Shown here piece after piece: positions 33,476-42,550 of a stretch of 64,000 nucleotides of DNA. The notes beneath the pieces are model-generated. The model saw only the letters and a program-made list of their open reading frames with translations. It was not told the DNA's origin and did no database searches. A program made the translations under genes and the position numbers. Position 1 is the stretch's first letter. Each line of letters begins with the position of its first letter. Source of the stretch: Bacteroidales bacterium KHT7 (GTDB lineage: Bacteria; Bacteroidota; Bacteroidia; Bacteroidales; Bacteroidaceae); NCBI GenBank assembly GCA_900102385.1, contig FNBQ01000011.1:1-64000 (forward strand). Reading direction: 5' to 3'.

Positions 33476-35161
33476 TTATTCTTTTCTGTTTTCAATTTTT
33501 AGAGTCTGATTGCAGTATTCCATTACGGCGAGGCGATGTGTAACGAAGATAAGCGTCTTGCCGTGCTCGCCTTGTGTTAGGCGTTGCAGAAGATTCTTTT
33601 CCGTCTCCAAGTCGAGCGCGCTTGTAGCCTCGTCGAGCAGAAGAATGCTTCCGCGACGCAGAAGGGCACGCGCGATGGCTATTCGCTGAGCCTGACCCTC
33701 GCTCAGTCCGCCGCCCTTTTCGGAGCATCGGGTGTCGAGTCCGTCCTTCAGTTTGTAAACAAAGTCGGCGCAGGCATATTCAAGAGCCGTGCGTATGTCG
33801 TCTTCGGTGGCATCGGGTCTGCCCATCAGCATGTTCTCGCGTATCGTTCCGCTAAAGAGCGAGTTGCCTTGCGGAACGTAGACGAAGTTGCATCGCGTAA
33901 GAGCGTTTACCTCGAACTCCTGATGGTCGTTGTAGACCGTTATCCGTCCGCTTGTAGGGTGCAGAAGTGCCAGCATCAGGCGTATGAGCGTGGTCTTTCC
34001 CGAACCCGTTTCGCCAAGAATAGCCGTACAACTTCCCGGCGGAAAAGAGTACGAGAAGTTTTCGAGAACCTTCTTCGAGTTCTCTTCGGGATTGTATTGG
34101 AATGTCAGATTCTCAATTTTTACGCCGCCCTTGTCGTCAAGTTTCTGTGGTTCGCCGTCGGCCTCGAGAGGCTGTTCCTCGAGTTCCATCAGTCGCTCAC
34201 ATGCCGTAAGAACAGATATGAACGTAGGGATAAGTTGCGTTATGTTCAGCACAGGACCTTGAATTCGTGCCACGAGTTGCATGAAAGCCGTCATCACTCC
34301 AAAGGTTATCTCGCCCTCCGACAATCGGTATGCGCCCCACATAAAGGCTATGAAATATCCGCCGCTAAAGCCGATAGAAAGCGTTGTGTTGGCAAAGATA
34401 GAGAATCGCGTGCGGTCCATAATCTGCGAGCGCAGAATGCCCTGACGCTTGTCGAGCTTTACGATGGTGTTGTCGCATTGTTCGAGCGTTTTCAGCACCA
34501 TGCGGTTCTGCACGCTCTCTTGCAAGATGCTCTGTATCGCGCTGTCGCTCTCGCGCACATTCTTGTTTATCGACCTCATCTTTAGCATGTAAAGACGGCT
34601 CATGATGATGAATACCGGCAGGATTCCGACGGTTACCCAAGCCAGCGACGAGTCCATGAGGCACAAGAACCAGAATGCCGTTCCGAGTTGGAAGAAGACC
34701 ACGATGGTGGCAGGAATTGTCTGCGTAAGAATGTCAACCACGTCGGTAACATCGCGTTCAAGACGGTTCAGAATGTCGCCGCTGTGGTATGTCTTCTTGC
34801 TGTGCCACTCGCTGTGCAGAAGATGTCTGAAGAAATATTGCTGAATGGAGTTCTGCGTGCGCACGCCAAGACTATTGCGCACCCATCGCTGAATGATGAA
34901 CAGAATTATTTCGGCAACGATGAGCGAGCCGAGCCACAAGCCGGCGGTTAGCAGACTGCCTTTGTAGTCGCCCGTTGCCGTATCTATAACCCTCTTGCTT
35001 GCCCACACAAAGGCAAGCGAGAGCACAACACTCACCAGTCCGGTGGCGGTGTTGATGATAGACATCTTGTGATAGCCCTTCCAGCAGTTGAGCAGCCAAA
35101 GCGATATCTGCTTGACCGAGTACATGCTGTCGTCTCGTTTTAGTCTTAGCCTGCTAATCAT
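33476..35161 (-). CDS. ABC transporter, exporter fold (fused membrane and ATPase domains)
   Basis: The 561-residue half transporter has an N-terminal membrane domain (about 20-320) and a C-terminal ATPase. Walker A is GETGSGKTTLIRL, the signature is LSEGQAQRIAIARAL, and Walker B is SILLLDEATSALD. It would act as a homodimer, exporting an unknown substrate. It lies 13 bp after nadK and 5 bp before the small secreted protein gene. It is more conventional than the ABC pair at 8.7-12.2 kb and is not close to it in sequence. Confidence 0.88.
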   Translation of the reverse strand: MISRLRLKRDDSMYSVKQISLWLLNCWKGYHKMSIINTATGLVSVVLSLAFVWASKRVIDTATGDYKGSLLTAGLWLGSLIVAEIILFIIQRWVRNSLGVRTQNSIQQYFFRHLLHSEWHSKKTYHSGDILNRLERDVTDVVDILTQTIPATIVVFFQLGTAFWFLCLMDSSLAWVTVGILPVFIIMSRLYMLKMRSINKNVRESDSAIQSILQESVQNRMVLKTLEQCDNTIVKLDKRQGILRSQIMDRTRFSIFANTTLSIGFSGGYFIAFMWGAYRLSEGEITFGVMTAFMQLVARIQGPVLNITQLIPTFISVLTACERLMELEEQPLEADGEPQKLDDKGGVKIENLTFQYNPEENSKKVLENFSYSFPPGSCTAILGETGSGKTTLIRLMLALLHPTSGRITVYNDHQEFEVNALTRCNFVYVPQGNSLFSGTIRENMLMGRPDATEDDIRTALEYACADFVYKLKDGLDTRCSEKGGGLSEGQAQRIAIARALLRRGSILLLDEATSALDLETEKNLLQRLTQGEHGKTLIFVTHRLAVMEYCNQTLKIENRKE

Positions 35162-35174
35162 AGTCGTAAAAGAT

Positions 35175-36062
35175 TTACTGTCGGGTATCGGCTCCCCACA
35201 TCAGTTTTTCGCGCAGAGTGCCGTAGAAGTTATGTCCCTTCTGCTTGACCACCAAGATAGGGTAGTCGGCTTTTTTGAGTCTTAGTTTCACTCTGTCGCA
35301 AAGGCTCTCGCTTCTGCCGTCTATGGCAAGCAGATAGTTGCGGCTGCGGCTCTCAACCTCAAGAGTTATCTCGCTCTCGTCGCTAAGTACTATTGGGCGT
35401 ATGTTGAGCGAGTGCGGAGCAACAGCCGACATGGTTATGCTGTGCGATGACGGCGTTAGAATAGGACCGCCAACGCTGAGGGCATAGCCCGTTGAGCCTG
35501 TAGGGGTGCTGATGATTAGTCCGTCAGCCTGATATGTTGTGAGATACATTCCGTCGATGTGCGCGTGAATTGCCAGCATCGAACTGCTGTCGTGCTTCAG
35601 GATGGCAATCTCGTTGAGCGCGTAAGGGAAATGCTGAAGTCGGGTGTCCTCGGTCTCGGCGCACAGAACGCTACGCTTCTCAACCTCGTAGTTGCCCGTG
35701 AAGACGTTGTCGAGAGCCTCTTCTACCTGCTCCTGACCTATGTCGGCAAGAAATCCGAGGCGACCCATATTAACGCCGATAATCGGAATCCGCTTGTTGC
35801 CCACGCGGCTTGCGGCATGAAGGAATGTTCCGTCGCCGCCCATGCTTATGGCAAAATCAGCCTTGAAGTCGTTGCCCTCGATTATCGTTGCGCACGGAAT
35901 GTCGTCGTATCCTTCCGATTTAAGATAAACGTAAAAATCCTTGTCTATCGCAACATCGGCGTTGCGCTTGTTAAGATGGTCGAGGATAAGTTTTATTGAA
36001 GACGATTTCTTCTTCTGATATGTGTTACCGAAAATGGCGAATGTTAGTCTGTTACTATTCAT
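35175..36062 (-). CDS. nadK: NAD kinase
   Basis: The 295-residue enzyme phosphorylates NAD to NADP. It has the GGDGTFLHAA motif, the NE motif in YALNEIAIL, and the PTGSTGYALSVGGP motif, all in the family order and at normal length. It is the first gene of a unit with the ABC exporter. A -7 box TATTTTTG (minus strand, 36082-36089) precedes it, back to back with the DJ-1 gene promoter. Confidence 0.96.
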   Translation of the reverse strand: MNSNRLTFAIFGNTYQKKKSSSIKLILDHLNKRNADVAIDKDFYVYLKSEGYDDIPCATIIEGNDFKADFAISMGGDGTFLHAASRVGNKRIPIIGVNMGRLGFLADIGQEQVEEALDNVFTGNYEVEKRSVLCAETEDTRLQHFPYALNEIAILKHDSSSMLAIHAHIDGMYLTTYQADGLIISTPTGSTGYALSVGGPILTPSSHSITMSAVAPHSLNIRPIVLSDESEITLEVESRSRNYLLAIDGRSESLCDRVKLRLKKADYPILVVKQKGHNFYGTLREKLMWGADTRQ

Positions 36063-36099
36063 AAAGCGTGTTTCTACTGCACAAAAATAATACTTTTCT

Positions 36100-36131
36100 T
36101 TTGGTTTGGTGCATGTATTTAATTATTTTTG
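36100..36131 (+). promoter_or_regulatory. Promoter of the DJ-1 family gene and recG
   Basis: TTTG at 36100-36103 and TATTTTTG at 36124-36131 are separated by 20 bp, matching the Bacteroidetes -33/-7 promoter. The start codon is 17 bp further. Confidence 0.6.
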
Positions 36132-36148
36132 CATAAACTTTAATAAAT

Positions 36149-36706
36149 ATGAATACTGTATACACTTTTCTTGCCGACGGCTTTGAAGAAGTCGAGGCGT
36201 TGGCTGTTGTAGACTGTCTTGTGCGTGCCGGACTCAATACAAAAACCGTATCTGTAAACGGAAGCAACACGGTTACTGGCGCGCACAACATTAAGGTCGT
36301 TGCCGACATTGAGTTCTCGGAGGGCGATTTCTCCGATGCCAATGTGCTTTTCTTTCCCGGCGGAATGCCCGGAACGCTCAATCTCGAGGCCCACTCTGGC
36401 TTGATGAATCTTCTTGACAAGCATTACAACGCCGGCAAGGAGATTGCAGCCATCTGCGCAGCACCTTCAATCCTTGCTCACAAGGGCTATCTGAAAGACA
36501 AGAAGGCAACATGCTATCCGGGCTTCGACAAAGACCTTGTTGAGGGCGGCGCAACACACACCGGCAGCCTGGTAGAAGAGTGCGGAAACATAGTAACAGC
36601 CAAAGGCCCGGGAGCGGCTCTCGAACTGGGATACACGCTCGTGGCTCGCCACGTTTCGCCCGAGAGAGCGGCAGAGATGAAGGCTCAGATGATTTTTGAA
36701 TATTAA
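36149..36706 (+). CDS. DJ-1/PfpI family protein
   Basis: The 185-residue protein has the DJ-1 fold markers: conserved Glu in GFEEVEALAVVD, the FFPGGMPG loop, and the nucleophile-elbow Cys in AAICAAPSIL. Relatives (YajL, DJ-1) act as oxidative-stress proteins, with debated deglycase or chaperone activity. It is transcribed with recG, whose apparent start overlaps its last 11 bases. Confidence 0.93.
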   Translation: MNTVYTFLADGFEEVEALAVVDCLVRAGLNTKTVSVNGSNTVTGAHNIKVVADIEFSEGDFSDANVLFFPGGMPGTLNLEAHSGLMNLLDKHYNAGKEIAAICAAPSILAHKGYLKDKKATCYPGFDKDLVEGGATHTGSLVEECGNIVTAKGPGAALELGYTLVARHVSPERAAEMKAQMIFEY

Positions 36707-38819
36707 ACCGGAATTCTTGGCACAGAATCTGGAAAACTGGGATATCAAGTTCCTGCCGGGCGTTGGTCCGCAGCGGGCAAGTGTGCTGGACAAGGAGGCT
36801 GGAATCCGTTCGGTGCTCGATCTTTTGTATTATTATCCATACAAGTATGTAGACCGAAGCCGACTCTTCTACATCCATGAACTTGAGGACAATATGCCTT
36901 ACGTTCAGGTTAGGGGAGAGATTCTTAGTTTCGAGACCTTTGGCGAGGGACGGCAGCGGCGACTCGTGGCTCATTTCAGCGACGGCACGGGCGTTATAGA
37001 CCTTGTGTGGTTTCAGGGCATAAAATTCGTAACCCAGAACTACAAGTGCCATGTTCAGTATATCGTTTTTGGCAAGCCTACGCTGTTTGGCTCGCGCATA
37101 AACCTTACTCACCCCGATATAGACGAGGCTTCGAAGATTTCGCTCTCGACGATGGGATTGCAGCCTTTCTATCCCACAACCGAGAAGATGAAACGTGCGG
37201 GGTTGAACTCGCGCGGCATGGAACGCCTCACGGCAAAGATGATTGAGGTGCTGAAAGAGCCGCTCGAGGAGACGCTTCCGCCATGGCTTATAGCCGAGCA
37301 TCATCTCATCTCGTACGATGAGGCTATGCGAACCATTCATTATCCAAAGTCGCACGATGTTCTGCGCAAGGCTCAGTTAAGGCTGAAGTTCGAGGAACTT
37401 TTCTATATCCAACTGAATATCCTTAGACTTGTAAAAGACCGCCAGCAGAAATATCAGGGCTTCATTTTCAATCGCGTAGGAAAGGTTTTCAACACATTCT
37501 ATTCCGATAAACTGCCATTCGAGCTTACCGGTGCGCAGAAACGCGTTATCAAGGAGGTTCATGCCGATATGAAGTCGGGCAAGCAGATGAATCGTCTTGT
37601 TCAGGGCGATGTGGGCAGCGGAAAGACGCTCGTTGCCCTTATGTGCATGCTTCTGGCAATAGACAACGGCTTTCAGGCATGCATAATGGCGCCGACCGAG
37701 ATTCTTGCCGAGCAGCATCTCGAAACAATCCGCAAGTTTTTGGGCGATATGCCTGTCCGCGTTGAACTTCTGACTGGCATCGTGAAGGGCAAGAAACGCG
37801 AGAAAATCCTTACCGACCTTCGTCTTGGCGAGGTCGATATCCTCGTCGGAACTCATGCTCTTATCGAGGATACCGTACAGTTCTCAAACCTCGGCATTGC
37901 CGTGATTGACGAGCAACATCGTTTCGGAGTGGCTCAGCGAGCAAAACTGTACTCAAAGAACGTTGTTCCGCCGCACATTCTGGTAATGACGGCAACGCCT
38001 ATTCCACGTACGCTTGCCATGACTCTTTACGGCGACTTGGACGTGAGCGTGATAGACGAGCTTCCGCCGGGCAGAAAACCGATAAAGACCGTTCATCAGT
38101 ACGACTCAAAGCGAGGTCCGCTATATAGCGGAATACGTCAGCAGATTCAGGAGGGAAGGCAAGTCTACATCGTCTATCCGCTTATAAGCGAGAGCGAGAA
38201 GATGGAAGACATCAAGAATCTGGAAGACGGCTACAAACATATTCAGGAAGTCTTTCCTGAGTACAAGATAAGCATGGTTCACGGCAAGATGAAGTCTGCC
38301 GAGAAAGATGCCGAGATGGCTAAGTTTGCCAGCGGCGAGACGCAGATTCTGGTTGCAACAACCGTAATCGAGGTGGGAGTGAACGTTCCGAACGCCTCGG
38401 TAATGGTTATTGAGAATGCCGAACGCTTTGGATTGTCGCAGCTGCATCAGTTGCGCGGACGCGTTGGGCGAGGTGCAGACCAGTCGTATTGCATCCTCGT
38501 AACCGGCTTTAAACTGAGCGAGGACACCCGAAAGCGAATATCGATAATGACGAGCACCAGCGACGGCTTCGAGATTGCCGAGGCTGACTTGAAACTTCGC
38601 GGTCCGGGCGATTTGGAAGGTACTCAGCAGAGCGGAGTGGCGTTCGACCTTAAGATTGCCGACATCACGCGCGACGGCCAGATTCTTGAATTGGCTCGCA
38701 ACGTGGCTTCGAAGATTCTCGATGCCGACCCGCAGCTTGCATCGCCCGAGAGCGCAATCTTCGTAAGGCAACTCCGCAGGCTAAAGAAAGAAGATGCCGA
38801 TTGGAGCAGAATCTCGTGA
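36696..38819 (+). CDS. recG: ATP-dependent DNA helicase RecG, probable TTG start
   Basis: The 707-residue helicase remodels stalled forks and branched DNA. It has an N-terminal wedge domain (FLPGVGPQRASVL, FSDGTGVIDLVWFQG), Walker A GDVGSGKTLVAL, DEQH box, motif III TATPIPRTLAM, and the helicase C domain with QLHQLRGRVGRG. The only start that keeps the usual leader before DIKFLPGVGP is TTG at 36696; the next Met is far inside the wedge. AAGG lies 12 bases upstream of that TTG. The start overlaps the DJ-1 stop by 11 bases, which suggests coupled translation. Confidence 0.95.
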   Translation: MNIKPEFLAQNLENWDIKFLPGVGPQRASVLDKEAGIRSVLDLLYYYPYKYVDRSRLFYIHELEDNMPYVQVRGEILSFETFGEGRQRRLVAHFSDGTGVIDLVWFQGIKFVTQNYKCHVQYIVFGKPTLFGSRINLTHPDIDEASKISLSTMGLQPFYPTTEKMKRAGLNSRGMERLTAKMIEVLKEPLEETLPPWLIAEHHLISYDEAMRTIHYPKSHDVLRKAQLRLKFEELFYIQLNILRLVKDRQQKYQGFIFNRVGKVFNTFYSDKLPFELTGAQKRVIKEVHADMKSGKQMNRLVQGDVGSGKTLVALMCMLLAIDNGFQACIMAPTEILAEQHLETIRKFLGDMPVRVELLTGIVKGKKREKILTDLRLGEVDILVGTHALIEDTVQFSNLGIAVIDEQHRFGVAQRAKLYSKNVVPPHILVMTATPIPRTLAMTLYGDLDVSVIDELPPGRKPIKTVHQYDSKRGPLYSGIRQQIQEGRQVYIVYPLISESEKMEDIKNLEDGYKHIQEVFPEYKISMVHGKMKSAEKDAEMAKFASGETQILVATTVIEVGVNVPNASVMVIENAERFGLSQLHQLRGRVGRGADQSYCILVTGFKLSEDTRKRISIMTSTSDGFEIAEADLKLRGPGDLEGTQQSGVAFDLKIADITRDGQILELARNVASKILDADPQLASPESAIFVRQLRRLKKEDADWSRIS

Positions 38820-38821
38820 AG

Positions 38822-38853
38822 AATTGACAATTCACAATTGACAATTGACAATG
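38822..38853. repeat. AATTSAC heptamer array after recG
   Basis: AATTGAC, AATTCAC, AATTGAC, AATTGAC units follow the recG stop codon directly. A related TTGAAAG/TTGAGAA heptamer run continues at about 38861-38890. Confidence 0.6.
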
Positions 38854-38952
38854 GGAGCTTGAAAGTTGAGAATTGAAAGTTGAAAAAGCTATTTAATTCA
38901 CAATGAAAAATTGAGAATTGAAAGCCGATAAGTAGCATTTTACAAGCCGCAA

Positions 38953-39117
38953 CCTACGTTCATGTATGCTTCAAGTAAGCCGGAAGGTACGGGGTAGGAA
39001 CGGGGTAGGAACGGGGTAGCAAGCCGGAAGGTACGTTCAAGGTTCGTTCAAGATACGTTCAGAGTTCGTTCAAAGTACGTTCTGAATACGTTCAAGATTC
39101 GTTCAAGATACGGGGAG
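38953..39117. repeat. Tandem array of fifteen 11-bp units
   Basis: Fifteen contiguous 11-base units of the type GGTACGTTCAA, GGTTCGTTCAA, GATACGTTCAG, GGAACGGGGTA and GCAAGCCGGAA run without spacers. Two core variants alternate in blocks: CGTTCAA and CGGGGTA. The array lies between convergent recG and the HAD gene, in a 378-bp gap that otherwise holds only heptamer repeats and a hairpin. The unit length is close to one helical turn. Confidence 0.85.
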
Positions 39118-39129
39118 CTCTTTTGAAAC

Positions 39130-39179
39130 TTGAAAGTTGAAAATTGAAATTTTAGTTGCTTTCAATTTTCAACTTTCAA
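39130..39179. terminator. Perfect 20-bp hairpin between convergent genes
   Basis: Bases 39130-39149 (starting TTGAAAGTTG) are the exact reverse complement of 39160-39179, with a ten-base loop. The arms are built of TTGAAAN heptamers. It lies between the recG array and the stop of the HAD gene, so it may end transcripts from both sides, though no T-run follows. Confidence 0.6.
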
Positions 39180-39197
39180 TTCTCAATTCCTGAAATT

Positions 39198-39845
39198 TTA
39201 TTTTACAATATCCATAATGTCGCTTGGCTTCTCGGCAAAAATCGTTGCACCGTTTTTTTTCAGAAAATCCTTGTCGCGGAATCCCCACAGAACCGATATG
39301 CACGGAATACAGGCGTTTCGTGCCGTCATTATGTCAACATCGCTGTCGCCAACGTATATTGATTCTTCGGGCTTCACGCCGAGTCGCTTCATAGCCTCCA
39401 CAACCATGTCGGCGTATGGCTTGCGTCGCAGAGGGGCAGCCTCGCCAATAGCAACGTCAATCGTGCTGCTGAAAAACGATTTGTACAACTCCGTAACACC
39501 AAACTGCGGTTTGTTAGATACGATTGCCAACTTAACGCCATTATCTTTCAGATTCTCAAGAAGTTCTTGAATGCCACTATACAGACATGTATAATCCATG
39601 CAATGGCACGCATAATGTTGCCTGAACAGCGAAAAACACTCCTCAATCTGCTCCTGAGACGAGCCTGACTCTACCGACAGTTCAATCAGCCTTCTTGCTC
39701 CGTTTCCAACAAACTGTTTTATCTCCTCAATTGTGTGCTGTGGCATGTTCATGCAAGCCAGAGCATGATTAACGCTTATTGCCAAATCCTTTAACGAATC
39801 CATCAGGGTTCCGTCAAGGTCGAAAATTACTGCTTTGTATTTCAT
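39198..39845 (-). CDS. HAD-family phosphatase (phosphoglycolate phosphatase-like)
   Basis: The 215-residue hydrolase shows HAD motif I FDLDGTLMDS, motif II IVSNKP, the lysine in RRKPYAD, and motif IV VGDSDVD. The cap domain begins with DLAISVNHAL, as in Gph/PGP enzymes. I chose the ATG at 39845 (MKYKAVIFDLDG). The likely role is removal of 2-phosphoglycolate or a similar phosphoester, but HAD specificities are hard to predict. Monocistronic, convergent with recG. Confidence 0.88.
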   Translation of the reverse strand: MKYKAVIFDLDGTLMDSLKDLAISVNHALACMNMPQHTIEEIKQFVGNGARRLIELSVESGSSQEQIEECFSLFRQHYACHCMDYTCLYSGIQELLENLKDNGVKLAIVSNKPQFGVTELYKSFFSSTIDVAIGEAAPLRRKPYADMVVEAMKRLGVKPEESIYVGDSDVDIMTARNACIPCISVLWGFRDKDFLKKNGATIFAEKPSDIMDIVK

Positions 39846-39901
39846 TTGTGCAAAGAAAGCAAAACTTTGAGCAAATCGCAACTCGTTTGCGATTATTTTC
39901 T

Positions 39902-39909
39902 TAATTTTG
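39902..39909 (+). promoter_or_regulatory. -7 promoter box for the licD operon
   Basis: TAATTTTG matches TAnnTTTG, 43 bp before the licD ATG. The -33 region is not clear. Confidence 0.5.
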
Positions 39910-39952
39910 CATAATTTAAAAAACGATAAAGTAAGATTTCTTTTTCAGAAGA

Positions 39953-40756
39953 ATGTACAACCAATATCTTAAACAGTATAACAAGAACAATCTCCGCAAG
40001 TCGCAACTCAAGCAGTTGGAGATGCTGAAGATAATAGCAGACATCTGCGACCGCCACGGACTGCGCTACTGGCTCGATGCCGGAAGTCTGCTCGGTGCGG
40101 TGCGTCACGGGGGCTTTATTCCGTGGGACGACGACATGGATATTGCCATGCCGATGGACGATTTGAAGAAGTTTGCCGAGATTGCCAAGACCGAACTTCC
40201 CGAACATCTGTTTGTGCAGAGCAAGGATACCGACCCTTCGTACCGTTTTGAGCATTACAAGGTTGTTGACAAAAAGTCGTTCTACGTCCAGTACGACGAC
40301 GATTTCGAACTTCCTTATCAGAAGGGACTGTTTATTGATATTTTTCCGTACATCGACTATCCGAGCCTTCCGAACTGTGTGCGCAGACCTTTTCTGCGCG
40401 GAATGTGCGTGGCATACTGCGTTCTGCACGGCAAGCACTATTATTCGCTCGAAAACACAGCCAAACTGTTCTATTTCGGCCTGAAGAATATGCTGCTGAA
40501 GACAATATGGCATTGCCTTCCGAAGAACAAAAAGTATTTCTGCTGTCTGCCAAGCAACAACTGGCACGGCATGGTTCAGGAGCGGAAAGACATCTTCCCG
40601 ACAAGCAAGATAATGTTCGAGGGCGTTGAGTTCAGCGCGCCGCACGACACCGATGCCTATCTGAAGAAACTTTATCGCAACTATATGCAGATGCCGCCCG
40701 AGGACAAGCGCGACATTCACAGCGTGTTCATTATGCCCGACTTAGATAACGAGTAG
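39953..40756 (+). CDS. LicD family phosphotransferase
   Basis: The 267-residue protein has the LicD nucleotidyltransferase-fold core DAGSLLGAVRHGGFIPWDDDMDIAMP with its metal-binding acids, and the second acidic motif LFIDIFPYIDYP. LicD proteins move phosphocholine or a similar phospho-alcohol onto surface glycans. The donor here is unknown: no choline kinase or cytidylyltransferase gene is in the window. It heads a three-gene operon with a sulfatase-fold transferase (3 bp gap) and a glycosyltransferase. Confidence 0.9.
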   Translation: MYNQYLKQYNKNNLRKSQLKQLEMLKIIADICDRHGLRYWLDAGSLLGAVRHGGFIPWDDDMDIAMPMDDLKKFAEIAKTELPEHLFVQSKDTDPSYRFEHYKVVDKKSFYVQYDDDFELPYQKGLFIDIFPYIDYPSLPNCVRRPFLRGMCVAYCVLHGKHYYSLENTAKLFYFGLKNMLLKTIWHCLPKNKKYFCCLPSNNWHGMVQERKDIFPTSKIMFEGVEFSAPHDTDAYLKKLYRNYMQMPPEDKRDIHSVFIMPDLDNE

Positions 40757-40759
40757 AAA

Positions 40760-42550
40760 ATGAAGAGATTATTGTTTGTTCTTGTAAGAATATCGAAGAT
40801 GATAACAGCCCCTTTGCGCTGGTATCCCATCTTCTTTTTGTTTATGTACCTTTTGGTTGTGTTCTCGTTCTTCTACGAAGACTTGCCAACCGATCAGGCG
40901 GTGTTCTACGAAGGATTGTTCATGGATTGCTATATCCTCTGCGCCATTCTTTCGCTCTTGCCAAAGAAGGTCTACAAGTATTTCAAGTATCTTTTCTATA
41001 CCGTCGGATATCTGGTTACGGCTACCGAATGGTTTCTCTACAACCGATTCTGGCTGCGCTACACGCCAACAACAATTCAGCTTCTTATCGAGACAAACTC
41101 AGATGAGGCTGGCGATTTCTGCCGTGCCTTCCTTATAAGCAAGCAGATGGGGCAGGTGCTTCTGCTCATGCTTCTCATCCTTACGGCCAATGTTCTTCTC
41201 GAAATCTACGAGAAGCCAATCCGCCGGTTCTTGCGTAAGCAACTTACATGGCGTTCGCATTATCTTGGCTACATCGGATTCAGTTGTTTCATAGTCGTCT
41301 ACTTTGTTTATTGCTTCTGCACGACTCTCGAAAACAAGAAACTCTTTGTTGAGTATTTCCGCCTAAACGGAGCCGAGAGAATTGAGCGTGTGATGGGGCC
41401 GATTCAGTTCTATTCGCCCGAACTCAGACTGGCTTATTCGTTCAAGTTTACAAGACTCACGGCTGGCGAGGTTGAGATTCTGCGCAAGACGATGCACAAA
41501 CTTCAGGTTGACAGTTGCGACTACAAATGTCCGAACATCGTGTTCATAATAGGCGAGAGTTACAACAAACATCACTCGCAACTCTACGGCTATCCGCTTG
41601 AGACGACGCCGAACATGGTGCGCCGTCAGAAAAAGGGCGAACTTATCCGCTTCGACGATGTTATTACGCCGTGGAACGTGACGAGCAACGCCTTCAAGAG
41701 TTTCCTTTCAACCCATGCCGACGACGAGAAGGGCTTGTGGGCCGATGGCGTTCTGTTTCCTGCGCTGTTCAAGAAGGCGGGCTATCATGTGTCGTTCTTC
41801 ACGCAGCAGTTCATGAAGTCGTCGAGACTGGCGGCTGCCGATTTCAACGGAAGTTTCTTCCTTAACGATGCCGAACTCGATTCGCTCTGCTTCGACACCC
41901 GAAACAAACTGAAATGGACTCAAGATAACGGTCTGATAAAGGAATACGGCAAGCACAAGGGCGATTATACCGACCGCAACCTGTTCATCTTCCATCTGCT
42001 TGGACAGCATGTCGAATACAAGCAGAGATTCCCGAAGGCTCAGGAGTTTTTCACGATTGACAATTACAAAGACCGTAACGACCTTTCGAAGGCTGAGAAG
42101 TATATCGTTGCCGACTACGACAATGCCACACGATATAACGACAATGTTGTCGACGGCATCATAAATCTTTTTGTAAACGAAGATGCCATCGTAATATACA
42201 TGCCCGACCATGCCGAGGAAGTCTACGACGAGATTCACGCCTTTGGCAGACTGCACGATGCCAACTTGTCGCCGTCGCTCGTAAGACAGGAGTTCGAGAT
42301 TCCGCTTGCGGTGTGGTGCAGCAAAAAGTTCCGCCGCCGTCACCGCAGCGAGTTCAAGAAACTGAAGTCGATAAGCAAGCGACCTTACAAGACCGACGAC
42401 ATCGCCCATTTCATGATAGGTTTGGCTGGAATACACACACCTTTCTATAATGCCGAGCGCGACTGGGCGAGCGACAGCTACAAGCTGCATCCGCGAATAA
42501 TAAAGCACACGGCAGACTACGATTCAATAATGAGTTCAGAAAAGAAATGA
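40760..42550 (+). CDS. Membrane phosphoethanolamine-transferase-like (sulfatase fold) protein
   Basis: The 596-residue protein has about five N-terminal membrane helices (to residue 190) and a periplasmic alkaline-phosphatase-fold domain. That domain starts IVFIIGESYNKHHSQLYGYPLETTPN, with the nucleophile-region Thr likely in PWNVTSNAFKS and the late metal motif in YMPDHAEEVYDE. This is the layout of EptA/LptA-type phosphoethanolamine transferases and related LTA-synthase proteins. The acceptor may be lipid A, a capsule or a protein glycan. It overlaps the next gene by four bases (ATGA). Confidence 0.88.
   Translation: MKRLLFVLVRISKMITAPLRWYPIFFLFMYLLVVFSFFYEDLPTDQAVFYEGLFMDCYILCAILSLLPKKVYKYFKYLFYTVGYLVTATEWFLYNRFWLRYTPTTIQLLIETNSDEAGDFCRAFLISKQMGQVLLLMLLILTANVLLEIYEKPIRRFLRKQLTWRSHYLGYIGFSCFIVVYFVYCFCTTLENKKLFVEYFRLNGAERIERVMGPIQFYSPELRLAYSFKFTRLTAGEVEILRKTMHKLQVDSCDYKCPNIVFIIGESYNKHHSQLYGYPLETTPNMVRRQKKGELIRFDDVITPWNVTSNAFKSFLSTHADDEKGLWADGVLFPALFKKAGYHVSFFTQQFMKSSRLAAADFNGSFFLNDAELDSLCFDTRNKLKWTQDNGLIKEYGKHKGDYTDRNLFIFHLLGQHVEYKQRFPKAQEFFTIDNYKDRNDLSKAEKYIVADYDNATRYNDNVVDGIINLFVNEDAIVIYMPDHAEEVYDEIHAFGRLHDANLSPSLVRQEFEIPLAVWCSKKFRRRHRSEFKKLKSISKRPYKTDDIAHFMIGLAGIHTPFYNAERDWASDSYKLHPRIIKHTADYDSIMSSEKK

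Noticed and set aside
38953-39117. CRISPR array
   Set aside because: Units are 11 bp and contiguous, with no unique spacers and no cas genes.
41708-42508. 266-residue minus-strand frame opposite the sulfatase-fold gene
   Set aside because: Antisense shadow of a well-supported gene; composition is odd and no motif is present.
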